A stretch of DNA of 64,000 nt from NCBI GenBank assembly GCA_964638895.1, contig CAZWYY010000005.1:26856-90855 (forward strand), given 5' to 3'. Made by a program: the position numbers and the translations under genes. The notes beneath the pieces were generated by a model that made no database searches, was not told the origin of the DNA, and saw only the letters and a program-made list of their open reading frames with translations. Within the stretch, counting starts at the first letter, position 1. Each line of letters starts with the position of its first letter. Positions 42,465-51,452 of this stretch are shown here, piece by piece. The stretch is from JAFGGG01 sp964638895. Lineage in GTDB: Bacteria; Spirochaetota; Spirochaetia; SZUA-6; RPPD01.

Positions 42465-45422
42465 ATGTTCAAGATCAAAGTAGTACTCACGGCTTTTTGG
42501 CTGTTTTTCACACTCTATCCATGTGTATTTGCCCTGGGAGAGCAGGAAGATGAACGCATAGCCCAGGTTGAAAAACTGCTGGACCAGAAGAAATTGAGCG
42601 ATGCCGAAAAACTGCTGATTGAAATAATGAAAACAAATCCCAGCCAGAGCAATACCACCCGGTTTCTGTTGGATAAAATACGCTCAATGCGCGCCGAATA
42701 CAATACAAAGCTTAAGGAGTTTATGGATCTGCTGGAACAGGGGGATGAAAAGGCGATTTACGATAAGATCGCGGAACTCGAGGCCCTTGACAGCTCGCCT
42801 TCGGCCCTGGGCAGCACAATCCTATCCCAGGCCCGGGAGAACGCCTGGGTGGCGATCAACCTAAAGAAGTATTTCGATATCATGGATACGGCGGAGCTCT
42901 CGCTCAAGGCGGGTAATTATAAGAAGGCGCTGGAGATATATACCCGGGTCTTTGAACTGCATAAACAGGATTTTTATGATGATAAGGAGTACACAGCGGT
43001 CATCAAGAACAGTATCCGGGATATCACTGAGTCTATTAATAAATTTATAGAGCTGTTCGACGGCCTGCTGCCCAAAATAGAGCAGACCGTGAACGATTTT
43101 AACGGTCAGTTGACTACATTCTCTACGGAAAGGCTTTCCGCGGGCGCAGCGGATCTGCGTTCCACGGTCAACGGCTTGCTTGGTGTTTACTTTGAAATTG
43201 AACGGGCGGCTAAAGACATAAGACAGATTAATGAAGGGATAAAGAAACGGTACAACAAGCCCAAAGGGGATTTTCATTTGTATTACATCTACCGGGTTGC
43301 GCATGGCAGAGACTATACGGACCATACCGAGGGCATGCTCTACGCCGTGCAGCGCCAATGGGAGGAATACGTACAGACGATTGAAACCGGCATAAACCGG
43401 ATAGCCGAACCGGTATATTTCAGCGCCAAGAATCAGTTATTGAACAAGGAGTATGATTCGGCCTCTAAGGCGTTCACCCGTGTGTATAACCTGTATTTCT
43501 GGCAGATAAAATTTTCCTCCCAGTGGATGTTCTCCGTGCTCAACAGGGACAATCGCACGTTGAATACCGCCGAATGGGAAAGATTAAAATCCCACGCCCC
43601 GGCCTTTATCCAGGCCCAGGAACGGGCTAAAGAGGCCCGTTCCTATATCAAACTGATTACCTTTTACAGCCAAAAGGACAAATATGTAAAGCAGCCTCCC
43701 AAGACCGATCAGGAACTGGATGAATACAGAAACGAAATAAGGCGGACGGTGGTGGATATTCAGCAGATGGCCGTTTCCTGGCGGAACCAGGTTGCCTACC
43801 TGGACACCATAAGCAAAAACGGGTTTGAAATCCATGATGCCGATTATTCGGCCAGGGATATGCTTTCAAGGGTGGAAAGTGTCTCCACCGCCTACCGGGA
43901 TCTGGAAAAAAACGCCGTCCGCGTCATGCTTCAGGCGCAGGTTGACCTGTATGCGGCTACCTTTGAACAGAGCCGAAAAGACGTTAAAAAAGCGGACGAG
44001 CTCCGGCAAAAGAAACAGCCCACGGAGGCACTGCATCGGTTGGAAGAAACAGGCAACACCCTTACCGGCCTTATCCGGGATATTGACGGCTTTATCGTGA
44101 AATGGAGCGGGGCGGAGTCCTATATTTCAGAGGACCGGGCGGTACAGGATATTATTTCAGCCGCCCGTGACATCAGGCGAAACGCCGAGAGCCTGAAAAA
44201 CGGCATGCAGGATGATATTGCAACCGTACGCGCACAAAGCTACGAAGCCGGGCAGCACAGGGAAAAGGGGCTGGTCGAGTATAAGAACGCCCATGATTCA
44301 TTCGAACGCAACCGTTTTGCCCAGGCCAAGGCACAGCTGAAGACCGCGAGCGAGGAGCTGACCAAAGCCCTGGAATACGAAGAGAACCCCGACCTGCACA
44401 AGATGGTTGATGAGGAGTTTACGGCTTTTGACAAGCAAATAATGGAGAAATGGAAGAACCAATCCATTATACAGGTCCGCAACCTTATCAACAACGCCCA
44501 ACAGGATTACAGCCAGTTACTGTTTGAGGACGCGGAAAACCAGCTGCTTAAGGCCCAGGATTTGAGCAATGAGATTAACCCGGCGGAACCGGACCAGGAG
44601 ATTATAATCTGGTTGGATATTGTACGCAGTGCGCTTTCCGCGCGCTCAAGCAGGGAGATAAAGGAGGAAGAGGTCAATTACGCGGAGATGACCCAGCTTT
44701 TCAACCTGGCAAACAAGGATTACGCCGACGGTGTGGCCGAACTTAAAAAGGGGAATAAAGAGCAGGCGGATCGCCTGTTCCAGAGCGCACGCGACAAGAT
44801 CGCCTTGATAAAACGTTCCTACCCCTACCACCGCGACAGCCGTGTTCTGCTTTATAAGATTGAGCAGGCCACGCGCAGTAAGGCGGACTTCAACGCATAC
44901 CTGCAGGTGCAGGTGAATAACGCGGATCAGCTTCTGAATAAAAGAAACTACCTGGAAGCATACGCCATCTACCAAGATATCCAGGAGATCGATCCGCGTT
45001 ATCCGGGAATCAATGCCAAGGTACGGCGGGCCGAGGAGCTTGTCGGCATCAGGGCCAGACAGCCGAGCCAGGCGGATCAGGCACGCTCCGCGGAACTGGT
45101 GCGCCTGGCCAGGGAGAGCTCCGCCAACAAGGAGTATCAAACCGCCATCGGATATTTGAATGACGCCCTGCGGCTGAATCCCTTTAACAGGACCGCCGCC
45201 GTATTAAAGGACCGGATTAATGAGATCGTCGCGCCGCCCAGCTCCATCCTGCCGGTTGAGGCCCAGGAATTGTACAACTCGGCCGTAGTAAGTTATAACA
45301 ATAAGGAATACCTGCGCGCAAGGCAGTTGTTAAGCCAGATTAAAAGGGATTTTCCCCAGCAGGCCCGGAATTCCAAGGTTGTGGAATTGGAGGAGAAAAT
45401 AAAATCAAGAATCGGATCCTGA
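42465..45422 (+). CDS. exported large TPR/coiled-coil protein
   Basis: 985 residues with a signal peptide (FKIKVVLTAFWLFFTLYPCVFALG), then several TPR arrays (early: AEKLLIEIMKTNPSQ; middle: LNKEYDSASKAFTRVYNLYFWQ; late: NKEYQTAIGYLNDALRLNPFNRT and YNNKEYLRARQLLSQIKRDFPQQ) separated by coiled coils rich in Glu/Lys/Gln. It is a periplasmic scaffold rather than an enzyme. The next gene begins inside its stop region (overlap 45404-45422), so it is co-translated with the sialidase/SpoIIE fusion and may organise that sensor-phosphatase. Confidence 0.75.
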   Translation: MFKIKVVLTAFWLFFTLYPCVFALGEQEDERIAQVEKLLDQKKLSDAEKLLIEIMKTNPSQSNTTRFLLDKIRSMRAEYNTKLKEFMDLLEQGDEKAIYDKIAELEALDSSPSALGSTILSQARENAWVAINLKKYFDIMDTAELSLKAGNYKKALEIYTRVFELHKQDFYDDKEYTAVIKNSIRDITESINKFIELFDGLLPKIEQTVNDFNGQLTTFSTERLSAGAADLRSTVNGLLGVYFEIERAAKDIRQINEGIKKRYNKPKGDFHLYYIYRVAHGRDYTDHTEGMLYAVQRQWEEYVQTIETGINRIAEPVYFSAKNQLLNKEYDSASKAFTRVYNLYFWQIKFSSQWMFSVLNRDNRTLNTAEWERLKSHAPAFIQAQERAKEARSYIKLITFYSQKDKYVKQPPKTDQELDEYRNEIRRTVVDIQQMAVSWRNQVAYLDTISKNGFEIHDADYSARDMLSRVESVSTAYRDLEKNAVRVMLQAQVDLYAATFEQSRKDVKKADELRQKKQPTEALHRLEETGNTLTGLIRDIDGFIVKWSGAESYISEDRAVQDIISAARDIRRNAESLKNGMQDDIATVRAQSYEAGQHREKGLVEYKNAHDSFERNRFAQAKAQLKTASEELTKALEYEENPDLHKMVDEEFTAFDKQIMEKWKNQSIIQVRNLINNAQQDYSQLLFEDAENQLLKAQDLSNEINPAEPDQEIIIWLDIVRSALSARSSREIKEEEVNYAEMTQLFNLANKDYADGVAELKKGNKEQADRLFQSARDKIALIKRSYPYHRDSRVLLYKIEQATRSKADFNAYLQVQVNNADQLLNKRNYLEAYAIYQDIQEIDPRYPGINAKVRRAEELVGIRARQPSQADQARSAELVRLARESSANKEYQTAIGYLNDALRLNPFNRTAAVLKDRINEIVAPPSSILPVEAQELYNSAVVSYNNKEYLRARQLLSQIKRDFPQQARNSKVVELEEKIKSRIGS
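45389..45395 (+). promoter_or_regulatory. Shine-Dalgarno fixing a non-AUG start
   Basis: GGAGGAG with an 8-nt gap to the AUC at 45404. No ATG, GTG or TTG lies in this frame between the upstream TAA (45341-45343) and GTG 45542. Confidence 0.65.
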
Positions 45423-48400
45423 CCATCTGCTTATGTCTATTATTTTCCTCTCCCCTGTACGCGCAAACCTTCTATTGGGAGAACCCGACGATAAAGGCCC
45501 AGGGAAATATTAAGTTTATTGACGCGGCCGCCTACGAAAACGTGGGGGTGGTGATCTGGCATGAGTTTGTTCCCGAAAGCCAGGATGAAGGTACGGTGTA
45601 CCTCTCTCTGTTGGCCACGGCGGACGGGAGGAACTGGAGTTCGCATCCGCACTTCCTTACGCCGTTGCATTACAAGGGGAAACAGACACCGCTGTTTTCG
45701 GTTCTGGTAAACAGGCACGGCGCCATTATTATCGCCGTGGCCACGGCCGAAAAAGAGGTGACCATTTACCGTTCCACGGACATCGGCAAAACCTTTGAAA
45801 AGCTGGCGCTGATCAAGGCCAGGGACACGATAGTAGTGCCGAAAATATTTATCACCTCCCGCGGCGATTACCTGCTGTTCGTCACCTCTGAGTTAGCGGA
45901 GAAGCTGGGTATTTATTACACTGTATCGGACTCCGGCAGAAGCTGGCCCGAATTAAAGGCGCTGGTGGAGAAGAGCGAGGGGCTGGGTCTGCATTCGGTG
46001 TCGTACCATACAAGTTACAACGGCAGAGATTACGTAATCTTTCAGTCGAGGCTTGAGGGTAAGGCCGACGATTTCCAACTGTATTTAAAGGAAAGCGGCA
46101 ACGGGGGCTTTTCCTGGGGCAGGGCCAAGCGACTTACGGATTTTCCGGAGACCATGAACGGGGAAGAGGTGCTGCCCAGCCAGATATACAACCAACGGCC
46201 GTTCATCACGCCCTACCATGACCGTCTGCTTGTTACCTGGGAGAGAAACCGCATCGGACGGGCCCCCCAGATTTACTATATGGAGATAGATGACTCCGGG
46301 AACATCACCGAACCGGCGGAAAAAGTGACACGGGGGAGTTCCAATTCTTATTATCCGCAGATAATCGTATACAAGGATCGGCCTTACCTGCTATGGTTCG
46401 ATGACAGCAGGGGAACGGAACATATCTTTTTTGCCTCACGTGAGGGAATCACTTGGAATACGCGTGATTTGAGTCCCATCCCGGGAAAATCCCGCTTTGG
46501 AAGACCCGTATTCATCAATGCGGTGCTGGAAATATTCTGGGAGAACATCGGCACCTCGACCTCAAGGCTCTACCTCCTGGAACCGGATCACTCGGTGGCC
46601 CCTCCCAGGATTTTCGCCCGCAACTTCAGCGCAAACGGGTACGGCAGGCTCTCAACACTGCAGGTAAGCTGGACCGTGCCGGCCGACTCATCCGGGATCG
46701 AGGGATTTGTCTATGCGTTCAATAAACAAAAGGATTTCTCACCGGACCAGGGCACCCGGGTATTAAAGAATGTAAACGCGGAGTCGTTCAACCTGACCTC
46801 CGAGGGAACCTGGTATTTTCATCTTGTGGCCAAGGATAACGCCGGGAATTATTCCACGGTACAGACCGTAAGCTACACCAGGGATACAACCCCGCCCGCT
46901 GCGGTAAGCTTTATCCGGCCGGAGACCGACGAAGGGGGTTTTTTATCGTCCAACTCCGTTACCGTGGAATGGCGGGGGCCGGATGAGCCGGACCTGGCCG
47001 GGTACACCTATAAGCTGTCATTGTTGAATCCTGACGTTACGGCGGGGGGGTACGGCACGACGGTCTTGTCCGCCCCGCCCCGCGTGGTGCTGACCACCGA
47101 GCAAAAGGTTTCTTTTCATAATCTGGAAAACGGAATCTGGGCGCTGGCGGTATCCGCCCTGGACAAGGTGGGCAATGAGGGACACCCCGTCACCATTACG
47201 TTCAGACTGAATAAATATGTAGCGGTCACCTATATCACCGGTACGGCTTCAACCAGGGACAACCGGAACAGAAGTTTTTTGACCATATACGGCAGGGGGT
47301 TTACGGTGGGAGGCCGTGTGACAGAGGTAATTTTGGACAGGGACGGCGTTGCGCCCTACGATTATACATTCCGCTTGCGGGATTCACAGTATGAAATATC
47401 GGACGACAGGGTAATCGATAGACTGCCGCTGGATAATGTGGACGAGGGTCTTTATCGCATTGGACTGGTGCATCCGGTACGCGGGCTGTACTTTACCGAT
47501 ACACGCCAACTGCAGGTGGAATCCGGAGGAACGGTAAAGTTCGGCGCCTATGACGCACTGTACGCACAGAACTTTAAGGGGCGGGTGCCGGTCCTCTTTT
47601 TTCTTTCACTCAACGAGGTTATCATGTGGCTTTTTATCCTGCTTTTGGCCGTGGTGTTTTACCTGATATTCAGAAAAGTTATTGTGTTGGCAAACGAAGC
47701 AAAATACATACGGCTGGAGGCCCTGGCTATTATACAGGGGGAAGAGGTGTCTATGGAAAAGACAAAAAAACTAAAGCTTTTACATATGAAGGGTATGGGC
47801 CTGCGGGTCAAATACACCCTTTTAACCACTGTTCTGGTTATCTTGATTATTCTCATGGTTTCCATTCCCATAAGCTTTTATATGATCGATACACAGCAGA
47901 GAACGCTTGCCACCAAGCTGTTTGAAAAGGTTTCCTCCGACCTGCGGTTCACGGCCAATGGGGCCGAAACCTATCTGATCGACCGCCAGACCCTACCCCT
48001 GGGAGAGATTATCCAGCTGGTTGAGATGGATGAGCTGGAGTTCGCCATCATCACGGGACCACAATATATAAATCCCACAACAGGGGCGATCGACACCGAA
48101 CGGGGAAAACTTGATCTCTCCAGTATAGAACACGTATGGGCGTTTAAGGACCCCGACATTGAGCAGAGACTGAAACCCGACGGACCGTTACAACTGATAA
48201 AGTCGGAGATCCAGGACCCCATAACCCCCACAGTGGAAAAGCTGCGCCGTGATATTAACAAGACCATTCAGGAACGCATCAGCGGTCTTAACAGCCAGAT
48301 AGACGATCTTACCAGTAAGTTTAACGCCCTGATAAACCACACGGACCAGGCGTCCATGGCAAAGCTTGAGGAGTTGAACAACCAGCAGAAAAAGCTCATC

Positions 48401-49990
48401 ACCCAGCGTGACACGGAACTGAAGGACATCGGTGAAAAGGTGGGGAGTTACCCGGAATACAACGCGCACAATCTCGATCTCTCCGTAGAGTCATATACGT
48501 TCTATAAGCTTTTGGTGTATATCGATAAGAACCACGGCTACGACAACTACGTATGGGGCATCGTACGCATCGGTATTTCCATGGAAAAGATTTTTGCCGA
48601 AATCAATGCGGCCCGCAACAACCTGCTTGTGCGCATAGGGATTATCACTCTAGTCGCGATTATTCTGGGGGTGAGCGGCGCTTTGATTATGGCATCGATC
48701 ACCATCATCCCCATCCGTAAATTGAGCAGCGGTGTGGCCGTGATCAGGGATACGGCGGACAAGGAAAAGCTGAAGGATCATATTATAGATATAAGAACCC
48801 ACGATGAAATCAGGGAACTGGCCGATACCGTTAACCAGATGACGCAAGGGTTAGTCAAGGCCGCTGTCGCCAATAAGGAACTGACCCTGGGCAAAGAGGT
48901 TCAGAAGATGTTTATCCCGCTGGAGGTGGATACCCAGGGGAAAAAGAGAACCACCGGGTATGACACGAACAATTTTATTGAGTTGTTCGGCTACTATGAA
49001 GGCGCCAAGGGCGTATCGGGGGACTATTTCGATTTTAAAAAACTCGATGAGGCGCATTACGCCCTGATCAAGTGTGATGTGGCCGGCAAGGGGGTTCCCG
49101 CCGCCCTGATCATGGTCGAGGTGGCCACGATCTTCCTGACCTTTTTTAGGGAGTGGACCCTGAAGGACCCCGGAGTGAATATTACCAAACTTGTTTATCG
49201 TATCAATGATATGCTTGAGGAAAGGGGGTTTAAGGGGAGGTTTGCCGCGCTTACCCTCTGTGTCATCAACAGCCGGACCGGTACGTGTTATTTCTGCAAT
49301 GCCGGCGATAATCTTATGCAGATCTACGATTTCACGGCCGGCAGGGTTGTTCAGTTCAAGCTGCCCGACGCGCCGGCCGCGGGCGTATTTCCCTCCATGC
49401 TGGTGGAAAGCCAGTCAGGGTTTAAACAGGTTCCGTACAAGCTGAAAAAGAACGACACCCTGTTTCTGTTTACCGACGGTCTTGATGAGGCCAAGCGAAA
49501 ATTACGCGGAGATGATTTTAAACCTGCGGTTTGCGCGGAAGAATCCTTAAAAAACGGTGAAAGCCACGGAGGAACGCATATAAAGGGAACCGATAACGAA
49601 GAACTTGGAATGAAAAGAATCGAAGAGATCATCGAATCCGTGTTCAAACGTAAAACATACGGCCTTTATAAATATCATAACCCGGTGGCGGACGAGGAGC
49701 TGACCTTCGATTTCAAGAAATGCACAGGAACCGTGGATGAGGCCGTTCTGGCCCTGGTGGCGGTGGAAAAGGTGTTCAGATTATATCCCGATCCGACTGC
49801 TAAAAAGGACGATATTGTGCATATAGATAAGAAGATCGATGAATTTTTACAGAAGTATTTTGTACAGTACAAGTATTATTTTAAGCATAAACTTGACAAA
49901 ACCGACGACCCGGATTACGCGTATTACACGCATATGAAGGAGGATGAACAGTACGATGACCTGACGATCCTGGCCGTACGTAAGAAATAA
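45404..49990 (+). CDS. sialidase-repeat / SpoIIE-type PP2C phosphatase membrane fusion
   Basis: About 1528 residues. I place the start at ATC 45404 because it has the SD GGAGGAG and yields a perfect signal peptide (IKNRILTICLCLLFSSPLYA, decoded Met first); CTG 45419, overlapping the previous TGA, is the alternative. The exported region has Asp-box repeats of sialidase folds (STDIGKTF near 124, SDSGRSW, SGNGGFSW) and later Ig/fibronectin-like domains. Two membrane segments follow (about 730-760, 803-826), a coiled region, a third membrane helix with HAMP (about 1072-1120), then a PP2C-like phosphatase domain (GDYFDF, DVAGKGVPAALIM, FLFTDGLDEAK, YDDLTILAV). It probably senses an envelope signal and dephosphorylates a cytoplasmic antagonist. 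Confidence 0.85.
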   Translation: MKNRILTICLCLLFSSPLYAQTFYWENPTIKAQGNIKFIDAAAYENVGVVIWHEFVPESQDEGTVYLSLLATADGRNWSSHPHFLTPLHYKGKQTPLFSVLVNRHGAIIIAVATAEKEVTIYRSTDIGKTFEKLALIKARDTIVVPKIFITSRGDYLLFVTSELAEKLGIYYTVSDSGRSWPELKALVEKSEGLGLHSVSYHTSYNGRDYVIFQSRLEGKADDFQLYLKESGNGGFSWGRAKRLTDFPETMNGEEVLPSQIYNQRPFITPYHDRLLVTWERNRIGRAPQIYYMEIDDSGNITEPAEKVTRGSSNSYYPQIIVYKDRPYLLWFDDSRGTEHIFFASREGITWNTRDLSPIPGKSRFGRPVFINAVLEIFWENIGTSTSRLYLLEPDHSVAPPRIFARNFSANGYGRLSTLQVSWTVPADSSGIEGFVYAFNKQKDFSPDQGTRVLKNVNAESFNLTSEGTWYFHLVAKDNAGNYSTVQTVSYTRDTTPPAAVSFIRPETDEGGFLSSNSVTVEWRGPDEPDLAGYTYKLSLLNPDVTAGGYGTTVLSAPPRVVLTTEQKVSFHNLENGIWALAVSALDKVGNEGHPVTITFRLNKYVAVTYITGTASTRDNRNRSFLTIYGRGFTVGGRVTEVILDRDGVAPYDYTFRLRDSQYEISDDRVIDRLPLDNVDEGLYRIGLVHPVRGLYFTDTRQLQVESGGTVKFGAYDALYAQNFKGRVPVLFFLSLNEVIMWLFILLLAVVFYLIFRKVIVLANEAKYIRLEALAIIQGEEVSMEKTKKLKLLHMKGMGLRVKYTLLTTVLVILIILMVSIPISFYMIDTQQRTLATKLFEKVSSDLRFTANGAETYLIDRQTLPLGEIIQLVEMDELEFAIITGPQYINPTTGAIDTERGKLDLSSIEHVWAFKDPDIEQRLKPDGPLQLIKSEIQDPITPTVEKLRRDINKTIQERISGLNSQIDDLTSKFNALINHTDQASMAKLEELNNQQKKLITQRDTELKDIGEKVGSYPEYNAHNLDLSVESYTFYKLLVYIDKNHGYDNYVWGIVRIGISMEKIFAEINAARNNLLVRIGIITLVAIILGVSGALIMASITIIPIRKLSSGVAVIRDTADKEKLKDHIIDIRTHDEIRELADTVNQMTQGLVKAAVANKELTLGKEVQKMFIPLEVDTQGKKRTTGYDTNNFIELFGYYEGAKGVSGDYFDFKKLDEAHYALIKCDVAGKGVPAALIMVEVATIFLTFFREWTLKDPGVNITKLVYRINDMLEERGFKGRFAALTLCVINSRTGTCYFCNAGDNLMQIYDFTAGRVVQFKLPDAPAAGVFPSMLVESQSGFKQVPYKLKKNDTLFLFTDGLDEAKRKLRGDDFKPAVCAEESLKNGESHGGTHIKGTDNEELGMKRIEEIIESVFKRKTYGLYKYHNPVADEELTFDFKKCTGTVDEAVLALVAVEKVFRLYPDPTAKKDDIVHIDKKIDEFLQKYFVQYKYYFKHKLDKTDDPDYAYYTHMKEDEQYDDLTILAVRKK

Positions 49991-50020
49991 AAAAAACCAC
50001 CTGCTTTGCAGGCGGTTTTT
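49991..50020 (+). terminator. intrinsic terminator after the phosphatase gene
   Basis: An A-tract, stem CCACCTGC (49997-50004), loop TTT, GCAGGCGG (50008-50015) with one A-C mismatch, then T5. The A/T flanks allow it to act in both directions. Confidence 0.8.
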
Positions 50021-50072
50021 CAAAAGTGAAGGAAGCATGTATTAATACCGAAGATAGGAACAGGTGGTGAAA

Positions 50073-51074
50073 ATGATAAAACGAATCTTAATTGTATTGT
50101 TTTTTTGTATGTTCTGTCTCTCTCTTTTCGCAGAAAACGGCACCGTTGTGCTGGTAAACCGCAGAAGTTACTGGTTTTATTATTGCATCGATCCTCAGGG
50201 TATGGATGATTTTACCAAGGACGCAAAAGAGTATGTAACCTCGGAAAAGGTGGCCTTCTATGCCATAGGTCCGCAGTCCACGCGCAAGGTAGAGGGGGTA
50301 AAGGCCGGCACCCATTACCTGCTTGGGTTCTGGGGCATTGCGGATAAGGAGCAGGTGCCGGTATTAAGTAAAAGATTTCTGGTTAATGATGATGAAATAG
50401 TGGAGTTTGATCTGGCCAATGAAACCTACCAGGTGGCGGTGCGGGGACAGGGAGAGGAAGAACACCCCGTACCCGTGGAGCCGGGAAAGATTGTAATCGA
50501 CAATAATTACGATGACTGGAAGGTCATCCCGCCCGCCGCGGTATTCACTCCGGCTTTCATCCCACAATATTTTAAAAAACAAAGCCTTGCGGGTTCAAAC
50601 TATCTGCCCACAGCCAACTCACTCTTTTGGGGCAGGGGAGGAACGGCCATAAACCAGGTGAAGTTGTATCGTGACGGCGAATACCTCTATATCTATTTCT
50701 CAAGTTATTCGCGCATGACCGCCGGCCTGTCTTATTACCTCTACTTATTCAAATCACGCTCCAGTCAGGAGCGGAACAACTATACTATTGAGTTTGTCGT
50801 GGACGATATGGCGGCAACCGGCAAGGTGATACTGTGGCAAAAGGACCGGAAGAGCTATCAGGTCATCGGCGAGCTTATGGACTCAAGCTTCTTTTTGGAG
50901 GCCAGGCTGGAAATAAGCAAGCTTCCCGTGCCGGTGGATGAGATTATTGCGGATTATTCGTTTGATCTTACCGGCAGCTATTATGACAGCCGCTTAAAGG
51001 TATATGAAGAGTTCTTTTTTACCACTCTATACGGCAAAGACATAGTGACCAGGCGGGATTTGAAAATAAAATAG
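50073..51074 (+). CDS. exported protein of unknown function
   Basis: 333 residues from ATG 50073, preferred over GTG 50064/50067 because it has the SD AGGTGGTGA and starts the signal peptide (IKRILIVLFFCMFCLSLFA). The mature protein is beta-rich: an N-terminal domain of about 110 residues (VVLVNRRSYWFYYCIDP) and, from about residue 140, a domain that looks like a carbohydrate-binding or DOMON-like sandwich (VIDNNYDDWKVIPPAAVFTP). This latter match is only a pattern resemblance. It follows the terminator of the phosphatase gene, so it has its own promoter. Confidence 0.62.
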   Translation: MIKRILIVLFFCMFCLSLFAENGTVVLVNRRSYWFYYCIDPQGMDDFTKDAKEYVTSEKVAFYAIGPQSTRKVEGVKAGTHYLLGFWGIADKEQVPVLSKRFLVNDDEIVEFDLANETYQVAVRGQGEEEHPVPVEPGKIVIDNNYDDWKVIPPAAVFTPAFIPQYFKKQSLAGSNYLPTANSLFWGRGGTAINQVKLYRDGEYLYIYFSSYSRMTAGLSYYLYLFKSRSSQERNNYTIEFVVDDMAATGKVILWQKDRKSYQVIGELMDSSFFLEARLEISKLPVPVDEIIADYSFDLTGSYYDSRLKVYEEFFFTTLYGKDIVTRRDLKIK

Positions 51075-51087
51075 GAGCCTCTAGCGG

Positions 51088-51444
51088 ATGCAGATCAGAT
51101 TTTTTTGTGAAAACTGCGGTGAACAGGTGCCGATCAATGTGGAGCGTTGCCCCAATTGCAGACAGATATTTTTCGCCGTAATGTGTCCCCTTTGTAAATA
51201 CGAAGCCATGCCCCGTGAGTTTAGAAACGGCTGTCCTTCATGCGGCTATATGAGCAGAAGGATGAAAATAAAAATTAAAGAAAAAGCCGAAGGACCGCGC
51301 GGCAGGCAGAGGCCCTGGTTTGAAAAAGTACGCCGGAGTCAGAGTTCCGTTCATCTGCCGCTTTGGTTGTACAAGGCCGCCGTGGTTTTTTTGATTGCGG
51401 CGATTATCGTCCTGATTTTACTCATCATGTTTACGGCCAGATAA
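51088..51444 (+). CDS. zinc-ribbon protein with C-terminal membrane anchor
   Basis: 118 residues. Four CxxC motifs (CENC, CPNC, CPLC, CPSC) within residues 7-53 make two zinc ribbons of the RanBP2/DZR style; a basic linker follows, then one C-terminal hydrophobic helix (about 90-115). Tail-anchored zinc-ribbon proteins are often adaptors; no catalytic function is visible. It starts 13 nt after the exported protein, in the same transcription unit, and is convergent with the PEGA gene. Confidence 0.65.
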   Translation: MQIRFFCENCGEQVPINVERCPNCRQIFFAVMCPLCKYEAMPREFRNGCPSCGYMSRRMKIKIKEKAEGPRGRQRPWFEKVRRSQSSVHLPLWLYKAAVVFLIAAIIVLILLIMFTAR

Positions 51445-51452
51445 GAGGGCGA

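Noticed and set aside
45542..49990. GTG 45542 as start of the phosphatase fusion
   Set aside because: It removes an evident signal peptide, has no SD and leaves the periplasmic domain without an export signal.
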